Below, piece after piece: positions 49,679 to 61,762 of a stretch of 64,000 nt of DNA. The stretch is from Cloeon dipterum (Eukaryota; Arthropoda; Insecta; Ephemeroptera; Baetidae): NCBI RefSeq assembly GCF_949628265.1, contig NC_088787.1, positions 6,128,501-6,192,500 on the forward strand, given 5' to 3'. Position 1 is the stretch's first letter; every line of letters begins with the position of its first letter. The notes beneath the pieces were generated by a model, which was given only the letters and a program-made list of their open reading frames with translations, was not told the DNA's origin and did not search any database. The position numbers and the translations under genes are program-made.

Positions 49679-52600
49679 ATGGACTTCAAACTGGATTTAT
49701 TGAAAGTGGCCGAGCACCTGCGACACAGACAAATTGCCGCAAACAAAATTAGACGGGTCGCTTGGAACTTTGGAGTTTCTCTCGAGCGCGGCTTTCAAGC
49801 CCATCATATTGTGGACTTGCGTGAGTATTTCTTCCAGTAACAACATTTCCATTCTATTTTGTAATATCCAGAGAGGGAGGCAATATTCAAAACCAATTAG
49901 GCAATTTTTAGATGTGAATAGAGATCTGAGCTGCCAATAATTTTTGCCGACTGCGCTGCATTTATAAATCTCGCGGCGACGGCGGCTCTCCTATCTGCTA
50001 TTATATGTTTCTGATGGCTCACGGCGCGGCTCGAGTCACTCACAAAAGTCCCGTTTCTGAATTGATTTTTCCCAAACTTATTTTCGAGGTTACATTACAC
50101 GATCGAAGAATTAATTAATTTATTTGTGTACTTCTCATCAGTCAACAAGAGCGGATATCTATCAAGAAGTCATTTTATTCGTACAGGCGGTCAAGCCAGG
50201 ATCTCGTGTAGTAATATCAAAAATCTATAGCCTTGGAAATAATGTTGTGCGAACTACGCGACTTTATATTTTAGTTTCAAGCTTTTATTCAATTTATAAT
50301 ATTTGTCGGGATATTTTTGATTCGTATAATTATTTGACAAAATTAATTATTATATTGATAATTAAAAATAAGCAGCTCCATGTACAATATTTAATTTTTG
50401 TAATTTTTTCTTTTTGCAGCATTGGACTTAATTTTGAAGGTGGTCGGCCACTTGATGACCAAAAATTGCACAAGTCTGGATCGCAGTGTTGAAGATATGA
50501 ACATTGTTATGATTCCTGCTTTCCAACTGTGGCTCGCCAACATGCCAAAAGTGATCGACTTGTCGGCGCTCATGTCATTTTGTCCCAGAAGTCATAAATA
50601 TCATTTCTACAAAGAGGTTAAATCATCTATTGTTAACTTTGACGTATTTTTAAGTAGATTTCCCCAAGTGGCAGTCAATTTCTGGAATTGATTCCTATGC
50701 ATGGCAAATAGAGTATTCGTTTCAATTTTTTTTATTTAAAAAACACCTTATATAAATTATGCACAGAGGTGAAATGTGGTTTCAGATTTTTTGCCCTAAA
50801 TAAAATTACATTTTTTTAAAGTAACGGTGGTGTCAAAATAATGGAGGAAAAAAATTATATTTTTTTCCCCAATTTAATACACTAATTCAATTTTTTGTCC
50901 TTTCCAGGCATTGACTGAAATATCTAGAGCTGTTCCGCAAGTAGAGGAACTGCTGTGGGAAGCACACGAACCAACCAGATATGTCGATTGCATCCTCGTG
51001 GACAGTGAAATATTTAAGGCGCTGGGCAAACTAACTCAGTTGAAAACCCTGAATATCAGGGAAAAGTTCAAGTTCCGTCTGAGGGACTTGATTCATCTCG
51101 GCAATCAACTACCGAATCTTCAGTGCCTCGGTTTTATCTTAGATGATGATGATGATGATGCAAATCTTGGGGTTAAACCCAATTTCCAATTAGGCGTACA
51201 GTTGAAGACGAGCTTGCGAAAATTGAAGGTGCTCATATATGAGCTTCAAAACCTGGGAAAAGAGTTGCAGTTTTACTTCTTTTTCATGATGCATCTGCGC
51301 AATGCTCACATCATTGACTTTTTTGAAGAGCGAAATATAATATATCGGAACCATTTCGAAACTATGATGAAAGACACTACTCGCCTGCCAAACCACGTGA
51401 ATTCACTGAATTTACGTAACTTGAAAGTTATTGTAGACTACACGAGACTCAGTGTATACTGTCATTTGAGATGTCATCCTCTGCTCGTTCATCACCTTGA
51501 GGTTGTTATACCTTTAAATTTGAAGAATATTAATTTTGTGAGGGTTTTGGAAACGCTGACGCCACTCCCTTGATGATTTCAGATTTGGTTTTTTATTTGG
51601 TTAATTCACCAGTTGCATAAACCCTAAGTGTTCGAAGCCGCCAACAGATGGCGCCACCGTAGACTTTCGATTTTAAGGCACTTCCGCTGCGATTTCAGAC
51701 TCAATCTAGCTACTGTGCTTTCTTCAATTAATTTGCTATTTTTTGACGTGCTGAAAACCAAAATTGGATCAGCCAATCGCCGTAGAATCGTGAAAAACTA
51801 TTTTTGGAAATAAAAAAATCTTTTCCAACGTTTCTACGGCGAATGGCTGAACCGATTTTGGTTTTCAGCACGTCAAAAAATAGCAAATTAATTGAAAAAT
51901 GCAAAATAGCTAGACTGAGTCTAAAATCGCATCGAAAATGCCTTAAAACCGCTTAAAATACAATTTTTTAAGAAAGTCTGTGGTTGCGTCATCTGTTGGC
52001 GGCTTCAATAACTAAGAGTTTATGCAACTGGTCAATTAGCGTAACTAATAAACAAAATCAGACAATTTGTTCGTAACTAACAAAAAAATTCAAAACGGTA
52101 AAGTCTTTTCGTGATTTTCTGACACGAATCTACATAGTTATATAATCTTCAGCGAATTAGAAGAAAATAAAATCTGCAATCGCAGCTTTAATACCTGAAA
52201 ATTTCAAGAAAATAATGATATATTTGGTATATTTTTGTCTTATAAGTGTGCGTGGCGCAGCAAATAGTCTTATCGAAAAGTTTAATCTGCGATATGTCTT
52301 TTATATTTCATATTTTTGTTAAATAATTTCTCCAATTTCTGTTCAGATTGAGAGGGTAGGATTCGGAGAGGTCAACGAGCCGGAGAGCCAGCTGGAAACT
52401 CAATTCTACGAACATTATCTGCTCTTCGACCACATCATGAGTATGAAATTCGCCCATTTACCTCCGACCGTGGTCTTGCGCTTCCTTAGAAAATACGGAC
52501 AAGTCCTAAAAACACTTTGCATCCAAAACGTGCGTTCTACCGATGCTACCTTCAATCCGTCCCCTCACGAGATTCTGACTCTGTGTCCGAAACTGGAGAA

Positions 52601-53198
52601 ACTGGTGCTAAAAGGAGGGTTATATTCTGACCAAATGGAGCCCATCACATCTTTCACCCAATTAAAAGAGCTAGAACTGATTTTGTGAGTATTTCAACTA
52701 AGATTTTGATGGATGTCTTCTAGACATATACCTTTTTATAGCTCGCGAATGAACCTATTTCCGGTGACGGCTACGCTGCACGCGCCAAACCTAGAGAAAC
52801 TGACGCTGGGTGCAAGGTCGGATGTCACATTAATTAGGAACCTGACCGAATTGATCGCCGAAAGGAAAATCCTGCAACGGCTAAAATCTCTTAGAATTCT
52901 CTCTAAATCCCGCCATTTCACCAGAGTCGATTTGGATTTAGTACGCGAAATGTCCAGGTTGATCAAATGTGCTGTTGCTTCACTGCCAGAATTGGCGAAG
53001 GTCAAATACGACCTGGACGTCTATAATTGTGGCTACTCGTTGCTAGCCAAAAGCTTGCGGCATGGGAGGCTGACAAATGAGGAAATCCCAAGCATTACAC
53101 AGTTTTTCGAAGGCGTTCAACTGATGCAAAATATTCATGAAACCATCGAACAGTTTGTGGATGACGATTTGATCGGCATTCTAGAAAAATTTGACTGA
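49679..53198 (+). CDS. F-box/LRR-like family protein, copy 4 (intact, 5 exons)
   Basis: Exons 49679-49820, 50420-50616, 50908-51501, 52347-52684 and 52742-53198 give 575 aa with all phases kept. It starts MDFKLDLLKVAEHLRHRQIA, and DLPLDLILKVVGHLM spans the exon 1/2 junction as an F-box-like start. Leucine-rich segments follow: LTQLKTLNIR, QLPNLQCLGFIL, LRKLKVLIYEL, LCPKLEKLVLKG and LKELELI. The last exon has APNLEKLTLG, LASLPELAKVKYDLD-like sequence and the tail FVDDDLIGILEKFD. An Asp run DDDDDD occurs in exon 3. Exon 3 uses a weak donor (GTTGTT) at the position matching copies 1 and 2. Intron 3 holds a palindromic MITE. Poly(A) signal at 53228. Function is not known; SCF substrate binding is only a suggestion. 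Confidence 0.82.
51603..52037. repeat. Palindromic MITE, family A (best-kept copy)
   Basis: In intron 3 of copy 4. Ends CACCAGTTGCATAAACCCTA and AGAGTTTATGCAACTGGT; arms GAAGCCGCCAACAGATGGCG and ATCTGTTGGCGGCTTC; inner arms AAAACCAAAATTGGATCAGC and GCTGAACCGATTTTGGTTTT. The whole element is an imperfect palindrome of about 435 bp. Confidence 0.88.
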
Positions 53199-53227
53199 TT
53201 TTGTTAAGCTTGATGTATATTTATAAG

Positions 53228-53233
53228 AATAAA
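53228..53233 (+). terminator. Poly(A) signal of copy 4
   Basis: AATAAA 30 bp after the stop, followed by a second AATAAA. Confidence 0.6.
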
Positions 53234-53377
53234 TAATAAAAAGAATATATATATCCATTCATTTTTTAATATATTTCCTAAATATTTCTCTTATAATTAA
53301 CTGTCGTATTTTATGTTTTTCAAAGCCGCTTGTAATCGTTAAGAATCGGTTGGTTTCCTTTTAAAGATATTTTCGGA

Positions 53378-53774
53378 AATTCACCCTAAGCGTTTGAAGC
53401 CGCCAACAAATGGCGCCACCGCATACTTTCTCTTTCAAGGCACTTCCACTGAGATTTCAGACTCCATCCTGCTTCTAGAATTAATAATTTGGACGTGCTG
53501 AAACAAAAATCAGTCCTGGTATTTGCTGTAGAAATGTCGGAAGATATTTTTTATTAAATAAAAAATAGTTACTCCCGATTCTACGGCGATTGGCTTAACC
53601 GATTTTGGTTTTCAGAAGGTCAAAAGAAATAATTCTCGAAGCAGAATGCACAGCAGCATAGGATTGAGTCTGAAATCGCAGCGGAAGTGCCTTAAAATTA
53701 AAATTATTACGAAAGTATACAGTGGCGCCATCTGTTGGTGGCTTCAAACGCTAAGGTTTTACATAACTGGTGAA
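53378..53774. repeat. Palindromic MITE, family A
   Basis: Left part AAGCCGCCAACAAATGGCGC, right part GTGGCGCCATCTGTTGGTGG and end ATAACTGGTGAATT. The left terminus is shortened. Confidence 0.8.
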
Positions 53775-56700
53775 TTTAAATTATGAATCTGCTTAAAATT
53801 TAAAAAAAATTCAAATTAATAATTTCCCGTCAATTTTGCTCCAAACCATATGGATCATTAGGGTCGGGAAACTTATTGCCTTCCTTTTTGGGAACTAGCG
53901 TTCCTAATCAGCACTAGTTTTGAGAGCAAGCACATTCTTCAGATGCAATCCAGTTCCACAATCAGAGCTTTTTTTCTCTTTTCAGTGCTGCACCAACCAG
54001 CTTCATTGTTTTCAGCCCTTTTAAAAATTATTAATTCAGTTAAGTAAATAAATACATAGAATCAAGATCATTTTTGGACTCACTCATCGCATTTTAAAGT
54101 AAAATAATAAAAATTACCTCCATTCTTTGGCCACCACAAACTTTTTCTCTGCCTCTTTAGCCCTTGCACCTAGCAGACGGCCTGTTTCGGGGTTTTTGGC
54201 AATTTGGACGGGTTTTTCATGTTTTTGGAAAGAAATAGAGCAGAGAAAAAAATAGTCGATCTAATTGTCCCAACCCTATGGATCATAAAATTAAAACAGA
54301 CAATTATTCCCGTTTAAAATTCAATATCCCAGTGGCATTAATTTCTCCGTAACTTCTCTCGGTTGGAGAGGGTCGCGGGCAGATCTAGATTCGCGGCGTG
54401 TGTGGAAAGTGGCGGCGCGGTGGAGGAACTCTAGTGCTCTCGAGGCGAGGGAGCACTCTCGACTGCGTGTGCACAATGCATTTTTGTCTTTTCAAGAGAT
54501 CGCGCTTTTGTGCGATTCGAGTCTGCATGGTCGGGGCCCCCGGCGACGCGGCTCTCTCTCTCTCTCTCTCTCGCGAGTCGATCGAGACGCGCGCGGCAGA
54601 GTTATTTAAATATTGATTCAACACAAAGGGGGCCGCTCCCCCATTGGCGTGTCGCACCCTGCGCTCACCCCTCACGCCTTATTATTTTATAATGACAAAA
54701 CGCGCCTTTGTCTCCGCTCGTTCCGCAATGGCCGGCCCCTTTTGTTGTTCGGCCGACGCCATCCTCGCTCTCGTCCAACGGCTTTCAATTTGAGTCTGTA
54801 ATTTATGTATTTATGCGGAACACATGCATTGAATGTCGAATTTTCCTCGGGTGCTGTGCGAAATCTGTTTTAATTCAATTCTGCTCTCAAACTGGAGTTT
54901 GTGACATCAATTTGGCCGATTTTGGTTCGTTTTTCTTCCAGATTCGACTGTGAATTAGATTGAAATATATTTTTGCAGCAAAAATGTAGGCTTTGATCGT
55001 TTTTATTCGTTGAAAAATAATTTTAAAAAAATTACTGAAGACATTTTTCATGCAAAATAAGTAGAACTCAAAGAGGAGTGTAAGATTTGAAATCACGAGT
55101 GTAAAACGAACAAATAATAACAGAAAATTAACAGCCTTTTGCATTAATAGACAATGTCTTCAGAAAAATCTACAAATTTCCATTTAAAAGACTTCGATTT
55201 CACTAAAAATATGATGTATTATTAGATTTTTAATTCATTTTTAGGCTAGTGAATTTTGCAAACTTGATGAAAAGAATTATATCGCAATATCCTGCTGTCA
55301 TGAACATCTTTTGACTTTTTAAGATTACTAATCGTTAATCGAAACATTTACAAGTCGACAAAAATGTTTTTTATTATTTGCAGCAATAAAAATGTCTAAT
55401 AAATAATTATATTTCACGTGTCACCGCAATGATTTCAACCTTCCAACGGATAGTAAAGCAATATTAACTGTTGAGACGTCTTTCAAATTTTTTTAAAAGT
55501 TGTTTTACAGCATTTTGACAAAATAAATTTCAAAACTTTAAAATAAAGTCGCTGTTGAGCTGGAAATTTAGGAAGAAAAATTAGCAGTAGATTATTTTTC
55601 ATTTAAATATAAATCTTCCCCACGTTATTTTCTTTTAGATAATTTTTACAAATTTAATTCTCAAACATTAAAAATACTTAAAAATTATGTAAAGAACAAT
55701 TGTAATTTCATTTTCCATCCACAAAAATTAATTTAATTTTTAATTTTGGTTCATTCCGACTTTTTTTAAATAAATTGCAAAAGTTAAATGAATTCAAAAC
55801 ATTTTTATTGTATTTTTAAAGAATATTTTATTGTTTATTTATTACACTTTTAACCACCAATGAGGAATTGTAATCAGCGATGAGAATTTCGATAAATTAT
55901 TCATTGTTAATGTTTCAAATATCTTTTTCTGCAGTCTTCTAAAAATGTACCGCCTTTTAACCCTTCATAAGACCAAAGACTTATCATTATACGAAACTAA
56001 ATAAAAGTTTTTTTTTAAATTCAGAAGGTAAAAAGCGCTATTTATTTTAACGAGAAATGTTTAAAAACTACTCTGAATATTAGAATTCTAAAAATACACT
56101 CACTATTCGATATCTCTAACCCAAAATGTTTATGTTGCGTAGAGAACAGCAAAATAAAAATAGCTGCGTATTTTGTTTCTGTCCCCAAGACCTGTACGAG
56201 GTGTAAACGAATCAAAAAGTGCGTCAATTTTTTTATAAAATTAGTTTTGAAAATGTTTTTAGAACCATGAAAAGTACAATAAAAAAAATCAAGAAAGCAG
56301 ACATTTTTAAAAACGCAATGACAAGAAATCTGGTCAGTTAATTTTGCAACCCAGGAAAAACTGCTTTTTAGCGACAATCAGGGTCAAAAATTTTATTTTC
56401 CAACCAACCTGAACTGATTTAAAGATTATAGTTAAAACAAGCGCGCGCCGACAAGCCGGCTCCGCGCGCCAGAAGGACCTCCAATCCTTTCGACGCCTCC
56501 CGCCCTGTGAGCGATCGACCTGAGGAAGGTTGGTCGCAGGCGAGGGTGAAAAGTCGTCACCGAGTATCATCAAATGAGCTCGTAAAAGCAAGAAAAACAG
56601 GCCCCAGGGCCGATCAAAGGGTGCATTGCCCTGAAAAAGTTCGTCAGGGTACGTCAATTGATAGGCCTTGTTTATACGATTATTTTGAGGCTTCGTGAGT

Positions 56701-58580
56701 TGAAATCCATGAATCTGTTGAATTGTTACCAAAATAAATCAATTTTCGTGTGTGCACCTGGCCAAGCCGAAAAACTGTAAAACCGAAATTTAATTTTTCT
56801 ATGGGCGGTAGAAAGTTTGAAATCGGTCGCCACACCGGTGGCAGGCCTGCATTTTTCCACAAGTAATTGAAAATTTGAACAAAAGTTTAATTGGCAAAAT
56901 CTGGGTCCAGTCGCAAACCCCCAAAAATCGCCGTGAAAAAATCAACTTTTTCTGATTTTTTTTTTAATAATAATTTTCCTATGGGCACGAGGGTGGTTTC
57001 GACCCTCGGAAACTTCATTCGGCGCCGCCCGGCGTCAATCAGCCGGGTTTGGCGCCGATCTGATCGATTTGGGTGATTTTTTCCCCCAAGTGTTTTACTC
57101 GGCGTTGTAAGAAAGAATCCCAAGTTCAAAAGTGTTTGTTTTAACACCTGCAAAAATGAAAAAAATTCTTTGCATTTTGCCACAAGCCATAAGTAATTAA
57201 AATTTTGAATAACAGTTCAATTGGCAAAATAAAAATGGTAATTTAAATAAAAATGCAAAAAAACTTATTTTACATATTTTGCCCATTTTAAACATTATTT
57301 TTGGTAAATCAGGTTTTCCAGCTGTTCTGTAATTCGAAACTGTTTTAAAATAGTAATTAGATAAAAACGAATCCTCTAAAGACTCAAGCCAGAAATTCAG
57401 TTAAAATTAATTATGCCGCGAACACGCGTATGTGGTGTAGAGAATTTGTCAAAAATAAATATATAAATTTAATTTCCCCACCTTCTTGGTCATATTAGTT
57501 ATGGTTGATTAGCGGTATTATCGGCTTACAGGCGCAGCGTGTTGTGTTCGCACTCACTCAGTGAGTGCGAGAGAGAGAGAGAGAGAGGCGAGAAAAAGAA
57601 TTAATCCAGTGAGAAAGATGGTTGGATCGGTTAGTAATTGGTCGACCGCTATGTTTGGGTGTCTTAATCATTTGGGTGCACAGCACACAGCATTGGCGTG
57701 ATCCGCTTTGAATGCATGCGTGGAGAGTAGTTTTAAAAAAGTGACTCAGCACACCGGGCTATGCGCGGCTGCGGCCGCGGCTGCGGAGCAACGAGGCATT
57801 AATAACGATGATGATATATAAAAAAAGAGTCATCGCGCGTCCAATGTTTGTTGCCTCTTTTATGCGGTCATTATCTAAACATTTCATCATTGACAGCTAC
57901 TGCTCCTCGCTTTTGCTTGTAAACCCCGTCATTATCTCCGACGCGGATGTCTACTTTATATTTGACCACGAGGCCTCCGCTCTTTCTCTCTCTCTCTCCG
58001 TCTCGCTCTGTGTTGTGAATATATGTATTCATCATAATTTAATGCCAGCAGCAGAAGCCAGGAGCTGCTTTTGGCACACGCAATCTAACGCTTTTCTTCG
58101 TTTCTGCATGGCTACTGTGTAATTTAGACGAGTGAGGCGAAGCTTTATTTAATTTTATGTTATAATTTATACCGTTCGATTATTTTTAAGTAGATTTGAA
58201 AAATCGCCTGAAAGATTTTGCTCTATTTTTGGGAAAAATGTTTTAAGGGCCCAGCGGGGTCCAGATGTGTGATAAAATTGGTTCGCACTGCGCAGATCCA
58301 AGATGGCGTCTGAATGTGGGAAACGAAAAGCTCTTTTTGGATTGCCGTACGAGTGTCAAGAGTTTGTATTTACGATCCAAAAGACACAATTAGTACAAGT
58401 AATTCAAATAACGTCACAATATTGACCAAAACTTGATTCTTTTCGCGTATTTTCACGTGACCGTTTTTTCGCGCCATGCTCCACCGGACGCCATAACTGC
58501 GCGTCGCACGAATCTGGGGGGAATCATTCAATTGACCATCATTGTAATTTAATTTCGCAGGATGTGAAACGGCTCAAATA
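53775..58580. other. Gene-free stretch with GC- and CT/GA-rich islands
   Basis: No coding exon supported. Islands at about 54370-54690 (with a (CT)n run at 54552-54573), 56440-56660 and 57530-57800 (with a (GA)n run at 57569-57587) stand out from the AT-rich background. They may be promoters, enhancers or untranslated exons of a gene beyond the window; nothing in the sequence decides this. Confidence 0.4.
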
Positions 58581-58912
58581 CTGGGTTCGCAAAAACCCGC
58601 ATTTTCCCAGAAAATCTCGCTGCATTCCAAAAAACTGCATTTTTCCGAAACACATACATTTCTTACTGAAAATAAACAATTCTCATGATAAATGACCAAA
58701 AATAGGGATTTTTGCAAATCAGTAAAAATGCCACTGGTTTCACTAAAAGATCGAAAAATCTAACACTCGTCGTAATTGTACAAAATTTCTGATTTTTTTG
58801 CGCAAAAAGTGACCTTTTCGGCGTTAAATTCTGAAAAATCCAAATGATGGGTTTTACAGATGGAAAAAAACCAGTGGTGCATTTATGCGCATTGCAAAAT
58901 TGGCGAACCCTG
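58581..58912 (+). mobile_element. hAT-type MITE with 8-bp target duplication
   Basis: 332 bp, starts CTGGGTTCGCAAAAACCCGC and ends GGCGAACCCTG, flanked by CTCAAATA on both sides (58573-58580 and 58913-58920). An 8-bp duplication and CAGGG-like ends fit hAT. Other copies are at 40610, 41090, 61444 and in halves around 4590-5394. Confidence 0.88.
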
Positions 58913-58920
58913 CTCAAATA

Positions 58921-59818
58921 TAAGATTTAGAAAATTCTGTTTCGATGAAAAATAATTCTACCTTAAATTAGAACTGATAAACACTCGCCAATTTGTAGGT
59001 TTTGGTAATTCCGTAAAAACTCTAAAAAGGAAACATTTCTGAGAAGGAAAAAATGCAGCCATCCTCTTGTGAAGATTTTTTTGAATGTATTTTCCGCGTG
59101 AAAATGGATTTTTTTGCATCAGTTTTGCAGCCCAAAAAATGTGGAGTGCAATCAATAATTTTCAGCTGTTAGAGAGCTCTTACCGTTTTCCCCGACTTAT
59201 TAGACAATTTATGGATCCAAAATAATGAAAAAAGATTGAAATTTATTCACGCAAATTTAAAAATGTTGCTAAATTTGATTTTTAACGATTGACATTTTTA
59301 TTTAATTTTAGTTTTTTCTGTGAGGCTCCCCAACTCTCAAGCACACAGTCGAATAAAAAATTAATTCATTCAAAAATATGTTGTAATAAGATTTAATTAT
59401 TTAATAAACTAAAGTCATTATTAAAAAACATTATAGTATTACTTTAAAAAGTCATTTTTTATGTTGGTATAAATTTATTTTTTAATTTTTTTTATTTTTA
59501 TAATTTATTTTAATAGTGACTAATAAAATGCTAAAATTATTAATTTAATAATCACGTTATTGAACACGTAGTATACAAATTTTTGAAAACATACAATATA
59601 TTAATTTAAATTTTTCATCTCACTAAATTTAAATATCGATTAAACTATAATTTCCATCTCTGTTCAATTTACTTCTAATATTTTTTAAAAATTGTCAATC
59701 TAATGAATTGTAAATAACGAAATTATTCACGCAGCACATGAAAATTAGATTTTTCCTCTACAGTAAACTGTGGATTTGAAATTTGGATCGTAGGTACTCA
59801 TCATTTTCAAAAATAAAA
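58921..59818. other. AT-rich gene-free stretch
   Basis: No gene, RNA or clear repeat seen. Confidence 0.4.
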
Positions 59819-59822
59819 TTAA

Positions 59823-60256
59823 GGAGGACTGATACTGGAAAAGCCTGGAAAATGCTTGTTGCCAATGCATAACCTCGCCCCTTAGGATTCAGTTAAAGCC
59901 TTAATTGACCTAAGAAGCACTTTAATTTTTTGAGAAAATTGGCTGGAAAGTTAGCGTGCTTTTCAAATGGTAATGGCTGTCTCCTTACTTGAAATCCGAT
60001 TTAATTTCAAAACCAAGTGTTTCCCCAACAAGTGGCATACACCGTTGGACAGATCTCGACGAGAGGAATCGGAATATGCCAAGAAAATATGTTCAAGCAC
60101 TGTACATTTTGGAGAAAATTGGCAAAATTTGAATTTTTACTGTAGGAAGGTCCTTTTTTACTATTGCAAATTGTTGAACAATTTGTTAATGGATCAATTG
60201 TTTATGGTATCCCACAATTTAAAGAATTTTCAATTGTTGTCCAGTATCATTCCACT
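59823..60256 (+). mobile_element. piggyBac-type MITE (family B)
   Basis: Ends GGAGGACTGATACTGG and CCAGTATCATTCCACT with TTAA at 59819-59822 and 60257-60260. Confidence 0.88.
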
Positions 60257-60284
60257 TTAATTAGGATCCAAGACACACAGCATT

Positions 60285-60655
60285 CAGGGTGACAGTTGAA
60301 AATTATTTTAATTGTTGGGTGCAATAACATGTTGATCGTTAAACAAATTTTTCAACAATTTGCTTCAGAAAAAGTTTTTTTTTCAAAATTTTCCTAAATT
60401 TTCACGTTTGACCGTATTTTCTAGACAGATTTCGATTCCTCTCGTCGAGATCTGTCCAACAGCGTGTGAAATCTTTTAGGGAAACTCTTTGTTGGGAAAT
60501 AAAATCAGATTTCAATAAGTAAGGAGACAGTTGAAAATCATGTTAACCTTGTAGCCACTTTTCTCAAAAATTCACAGTGCTACTAAATCCTAAGGAATGA
60601 TTTTATGTATTGGCAACAAGAATTTTCCAGAATTTTTCAGTATCAATCCTATTTA
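60285..60655 (-). repeat. piggyBac-type MITE (family B), eroded inverted copy
   Basis: Shares CTCTCGTCGAGATCTGTCCA and AAGTAAGGAGACAG with the intact copies in reverse orientation. Terminal sequences are degraded. Confidence 0.65.
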
Positions 60656-61443
60656 AAAATCCCATAAATTAAACACAACTCATTTCAGCCAAAATTTTTC
60701 CAGAGATCATTATTTCCAGGATCGAATATATATTTATTTTTCTTGGAGGCGAGAGAAGTCATACGACACCGGCAAAGCAGGGCAGACGATCAGCAGAAGA
60801 TACGCCGATTTTATGTATAGGGAGCCGCAGGCGTCGCAACAGCGAAATTCGCCGATTGTCACGCACGCCGAGCGGCGGCGAGAACACAAAAACGCGCGCG
60901 AGAGAGGCCTTTGGAATAGTATGTACAACGATAATAAATCATAATCAGCGACGGCAATCTGGTCGAGCAACACACAGGAGCAGCGGTGATATTGTTGAGC
61001 TCGCAATAATGAGACACGAGGTTTCGTGTTAACACGCGCACAAAAGCGCAGAGAAAAGAGAGAAAAAATTACGTGCATTTCCTCTTGGTTGCCGCGGCTG
61101 CACACAGTTTCGAATTTCCATTTCTTTTCACGCCGCGTTCTCCCCTCGCCAACTCGATACAAAATTTGTTTGTCCTTTCGCGTCTCCTGCAATTATTTCT
61201 CCTGCTACTCTCACACCTCGGATTTATAAATACAGTATTAAAGGCCAGGCGACAAAACAGGAACGCGATTTCTAAATATTTTATATAGAGAGACCTTTAA
61301 AGATTGAACTTTTTGGATTTGATCTGGGATTTTCTTTTTAATATTGGTTTGATTATACTCCAGACGATATTTTAAAGAGCCTGGCAATCAGAGTTTTGTG
61401 CGGCCCTCTACTGAGTTAATAATACGGACAAAATAATTGTGAG
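60656..61443. other. Gene-free stretch with a GC-richer island
   Basis: About 60760-61200 is GC-richer with long open frames, but the translations have no family features and no codon bias. Possibly regulatory. Confidence 0.35.
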
Positions 61444-61754
61444 CAAGGTTGGCCAATTTTGCAATGCGCAAAAATGCAACACTGGTTTTTTCGCGCAAAA
61501 AACCCACCAGTTTTTTATTATTCCGAATTGAACCCCGAAAAGGTCACATTTCGCGCCAAAAAAGTAAGCAATGTTGGACAATTACGATTTATGTTAGAAT
61601 TTTCTGTTTTATGGTGAAATCAGTGGGATTTTTACTGATTTGATCTTTGGTCTTCCATCACGATATTTTTTATTTTCAATAAAAATGGAAGTGTTTCGGT
61701 AAAATGCGCAAAATTGAATAATAAAACGCAAAAATTGGGTTTGTGCGAACCCTG
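61444..61754 (-). mobile_element. hAT-type MITE, inverted copy
   Basis: Starts CAAGGTTGGCCAATTTTGCA and ends GTGCGAACCCTG. Flanks ATTGTGAG (61436-61443) and ATTGTTCG (61755-61762) look like a decayed 8-bp duplication. Confidence 0.8.
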
Positions 61755-61762
61755 ATTGTTCG

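Noticed and set aside
60734-61192. 152-codon open frame on the minus strand
   Set aside because: Cys- and Arg-rich translation with no family pattern, no splice or start context and no coding-like codon use; likely chance in a GC-richer island.
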